A DNA stretch of 64,000 nt. It comes from Kutzneria chonburiensis (lineage in GTDB: Bacteria; Actinomycetota; Actinomycetes; Mycobacteriales; Pseudonocardiaceae). Both the position numbers and the translations under genes were made by a program. The stretch lies in the NCBI RefSeq assembly GCF_028622115.1, contig NZ_CP097263.1, forward strand, positions 8,939,501 to 9,003,500, given 5' to 3'. The notes under the pieces were generated by a model. It was not told the DNA's origin. It searched no databases and saw only the letters and a program-made list of their open reading frames with translations. Positions 62,281 through 64,000 of the stretch are shown one piece after another. Numbering within the stretch: the stretch's first letter is position 1; each line of letters starts with the position of its first letter.

Positions 62281-63000
62281 GTGTCACCCGAACGGGGCAA
62301 GGGCGGCAAGGGTAGGCCCACCGGACCGGTGGCGCGGGTGGCGTGGCCGGCGGCGGGGCACCGGAGCAGCGGAGCAGCTGACCGGCGGACCGGCGGTTCA
62401 GGGGAGCAGTTGACCGGCGGACCAGTGGCGTGGCGGACCGGCAGACCCGTGGCGTGGCGGATCGGCGGTGCAGGGGACCGGCCACGTGGCGGACTGGCGG
62501 TGCAGGGGACCGGCGGCGTGGCGACGAGCGGCCCGGCGAAGAGCGAGCCGGCGTGGGCATCGGGACGGGGACCCGGCGGACCGGGAACCGGCGCATCAGC
62601 CGGTGTAAGACCCTAAGCCGGTTTGAGGTCTTACACGGCGGGATGGCGGCAGCAGACGTGGCGGGCGAGCGGCGGCCGGGGCCGGCCGGGCAACCGAGGT
62701 GTCGGGCGCCGGGTGTCCCGGGCGTGGCGGGGCGGCAACCCGGCGAGCGGGCGGGTGGCGCTGAGTGCGGGGCGGCGGAGGTGGAAGGGCGTGCTGTGTG
62801 GCTGGCCGGCTGGCGGGAGGGCGTGCCGTGTGGCGGGTCGGCCGGGTTGGAGGGGCGTGCCGTGCGGCCGGCCGGTGGGAGGGCGTGCCGTGCTGCGGGC
62901 GGCCCGGGTGGGCCTGGCCCTTCGCGGTGTCGCGGATGGCCGGATGTGGACAACTTGGGGCACGGCCGGTTGGCGGGCTTGTTCCGGCCCGGGCGTGAGT
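62281..63000. repeat. GC-rich degenerate repeat tract with a hairpin
   Basis: About 720 bases without a credible gene. Two families of short degenerate repeats are visible: ggcggtgcaggggaccggc at 62464 and 62496 (period 32) within similar flanks, and ggagggcgtgccgtg-type units at 62783, 62816, 62849 and 62878 (spacing 29-33). A perfect 10-bp hairpin (gtgtaagacc, 62603-62612, with 62627-62636) sits between the two families. Both strands translate into Pro/Arg- or Gly/Val-rich sequence, typical of repeat DNA rather than protein. Role unknown; it lies between the XRE regulator and tatA. Confidence 0.65.
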
Positions 63001-63014
63001 TAGGCTGGATGGCG

Positions 63015-63275
63015 ATGCCATTCAACTTGTTCACCCCAACTCACCTGGTCATCATCCTTGTGGTGATCGTGGTGCTGTTCGGCGCGAAGAAACTGCCGTC
63101 CGCGGCTCGCGGGATCGGGCAGTCGTTGCGGATCTTCAAGGCTGAGATGGGCGCGAAGGACGGCAAGGCCGAAGACACGGCCCCGCCGGCTCCGCAGCAG
63201 CAGCTCAACCCGGCTCCGCAGCCGCCAAGCGCCCAGCAGCACAACACGACCCAGCAGGGCAACGTCCAGTCCTGA
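63015..63275 (+). CDS. tatA: Twin-arginine translocase subunit TatA
   Basis: An 86-residue protein: one membrane helix ([19 protein letters not shown]), the amphipathic helix [15 protein letters not shown] with its FG and KKLP hinge, and a Gln/Pro-rich tail. TatA forms the pore for folded proteins. ATG 63015 is preferred to ATG 63009 because TAGGCT ends 8 bases before it and homologues begin MPFNLF. tatB and tatC are not adjacent. Confidence 0.9.
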   Translation: MPFNLFTPTHLVIILVVIVVLFGAKKLPSAARGIGQSLRIFKAEMGAKDGKAEDTAPPAPQQQLNPAPQPPSAQQHNTTQQGNVQS

Positions 63276-63284
63276 GCCTGCGAG

Positions 63285-64000
63285 TCAGTTCACGCAGGTG
63301 ACGCCGTCCGCCGTGATCGGCGCGTCGGAAGCGGTGGTAGGACCGGCCCGCAGGGCCGAGCCGTTCAGCGCCAGCTGACCAACGCCGGCCCACCCCTGGG
63401 CCCCGGGCCCGCGATAGTCGCTGCCCAGGTAGACCTCGACATGGCCACCGGCCAAGCTGGGCTCCTGGGACACGGCAATGCCGGACCCGAGGTCCGAAGC
63501 GACCTTGCGCGCGTCGGCCTCGCCGTCGGTGCCATAGGTGACCAGGGTGGACGACCGCGTAGCGGTGTTGCCGGTGTCCCCACGCCCGTAGCCCTTGGCC
63601 GCGAGCAGGTCCATGGTCCGCCCGGCCAACCCGGCAACGCCGGCCCCGTTGAGCACGTCCACGGTGATCGCGGGCGGTGCCTTCGTGGTGGTGGTCTCGG
63701 TGAGCCCCCGCACGAAACTGCGCACCTTGAACGGGTCGACCTTGACGGCATCGCCGTCCTGCGGCGTCACGTACGAGATGGCCTCGATCGGAATGGTGCT
63801 GAACTGGGTGGCGCCGCCGGTCAACCCCCGCAGCTGCTGGGCGAAGCCGACAAGGTCCCAGCCCTGGTCCAGCACCACGGACTTCTTGACGGCGTCGGCC
63901 AGCGCGGCCAGCTTGTCGGGATCGGTGAGGGTCCCGGCGGACAGCACCTTCTGGGCCATGCCGGCCATGAACGCCTGCTGCCGGTGAATCCGGTCGAGGT
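63285..64000 (-). CDS. LytR-CpsA-Psr family protein, C-terminal part (cut by window edge)
   Basis: The visible 238 residues hold the end of the LCP catalytic domain (DRIHRQQAFMAGMAQKVL, then LRGLTGGATQFSTIPIEAISY) and a C-terminal LytR_C domain (ITVDVLNGAGVAGLAGRTMDLLAAKGY to VEVYLGSDY). LCP proteins attach glycopolymers such as arabinogalactan or teichoic-like chains to peptidoglycan. The stop at 63285 lies 10 bases past the tatA stop, convergent. Confidence 0.9.
   Translation of the reverse strand, partial: LDRIHRQQAFMAGMAQKVLSAGTLTDPDKLAALADAVKKSVVLDQGWDLVGFAQQLRGLTGGATQFSTIPIEAISYVTPQDGDAVKVDPFKVRSFVRGLTETTTTKAPPAITVDVLNGAGVAGLAGRTMDLLAAKGYGRGDTGNTATRSSTLVTYGTDGEADARKVASDLGSGIAVSQEPSLAGGHVEVYLGSDYRGPGAQGWAGVGQLALNGSALRAGPTTASDAPITADGVTCVN

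Noticed and set aside
62249-63034. Pro/Arg-rich minus-strand extension upstream of the XRE gene
   Set aside because: It only reads the repeat tract; the amino-acid composition follows the repeats and shows no domain.

Overview
This window reads as chromosomal DNA of a high-GC Gram-positive actinobacterium, most likely of the Pseudonocardiales (Kutzneria, Saccharothrix or Amycolatopsis type). The evidence is dense coding at very high GC, frequent GTG and TTG starts, GTGA/ATGA stop-start overlaps, many TAnnnT boxes 6-7 bases before start codons (leaderless transcripts), and a block of genes in the order known from Mycobacterium tuberculosis Rv1329c-Rv1341. No rRNA, CRISPR array, integrase or insertion sequence was seen. 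One tRNA gene is present.

Layout. 1-9.2 kb: an HSP90-like ATPase runs leftward; a guanidine-hydrolase-like ureohydrolase runs rightward, overlapping an amino-acid permease fused to a flavin-type (PPOX) domain; then a PL7 alginate lyase, a damaged lipoprotein gene, an HD hydrolase, a small split gene, a phosphopantetheinyl transferase and a metallophosphoesterase. 9.2-15 kb: a two-component system, a SUKH protein, an SMP-30-type protein, an asparaginase and an APH-type kinase. 15-21 kb: cytochrome oxidase subunit I (ctaD), serB, a PTH2-type protein, OsmC, membrane proteins, and an alpha/beta hydrolase behind a possible leader peptide and hairpin. 21-26.6 kb: dinG, lipB, a VapBC-like pair, bioY, and a short glycosyltransferase with a membrane protein divergent from a UDP-GlcNAc 2-epimerase.

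28-44 kb is the conserved core: pncA, pncB, clpS, DUF2017, P1 peptidase, mec, cysO, cysM, rhomboid, murI, an Rv1339-like metallo-beta-lactamase fold protein, rph and rdgB. It combines N-degron proteolysis, NAD salvage, CysO-dependent cysteine synthesis, peptidoglycan precursor supply, RNA maturation and nucleotide-pool cleaning. Its most unusual feature is two extra, diverged clpS-DUF2017 pairs inserted between the P1 peptidase and mec, giving three tandem adaptor/partner modules. A SnoaL protein, a LysR-TSUP pair, a luciferase-like monooxygenase and a second SMP-30 protein lie between cysM and the rhomboid gene.

44-64 kb is more mixed: a truncated globin, HxlR, an SMR pump, a serine hydrolase with a non-standard start, Bcp, TetR regulators, a frameshifted AlkB, an unusual tRNA-Leu(UAG), an MFS pump with a winged-helix tail and its TetR, a GH27 alpha-galactosidase, an esterase, a NADAR-GrpB fusion, a TetR/Baeyer-Villiger monooxygenase pair, an XRE-type regulator, a GC-rich degenerate repeat tract, tatA and the end of a LytR-CpsA-Psr protein. 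Long near-perfect hairpins without T-tracts sit at several gene ends and probably act as terminators, some of them bidirectional.
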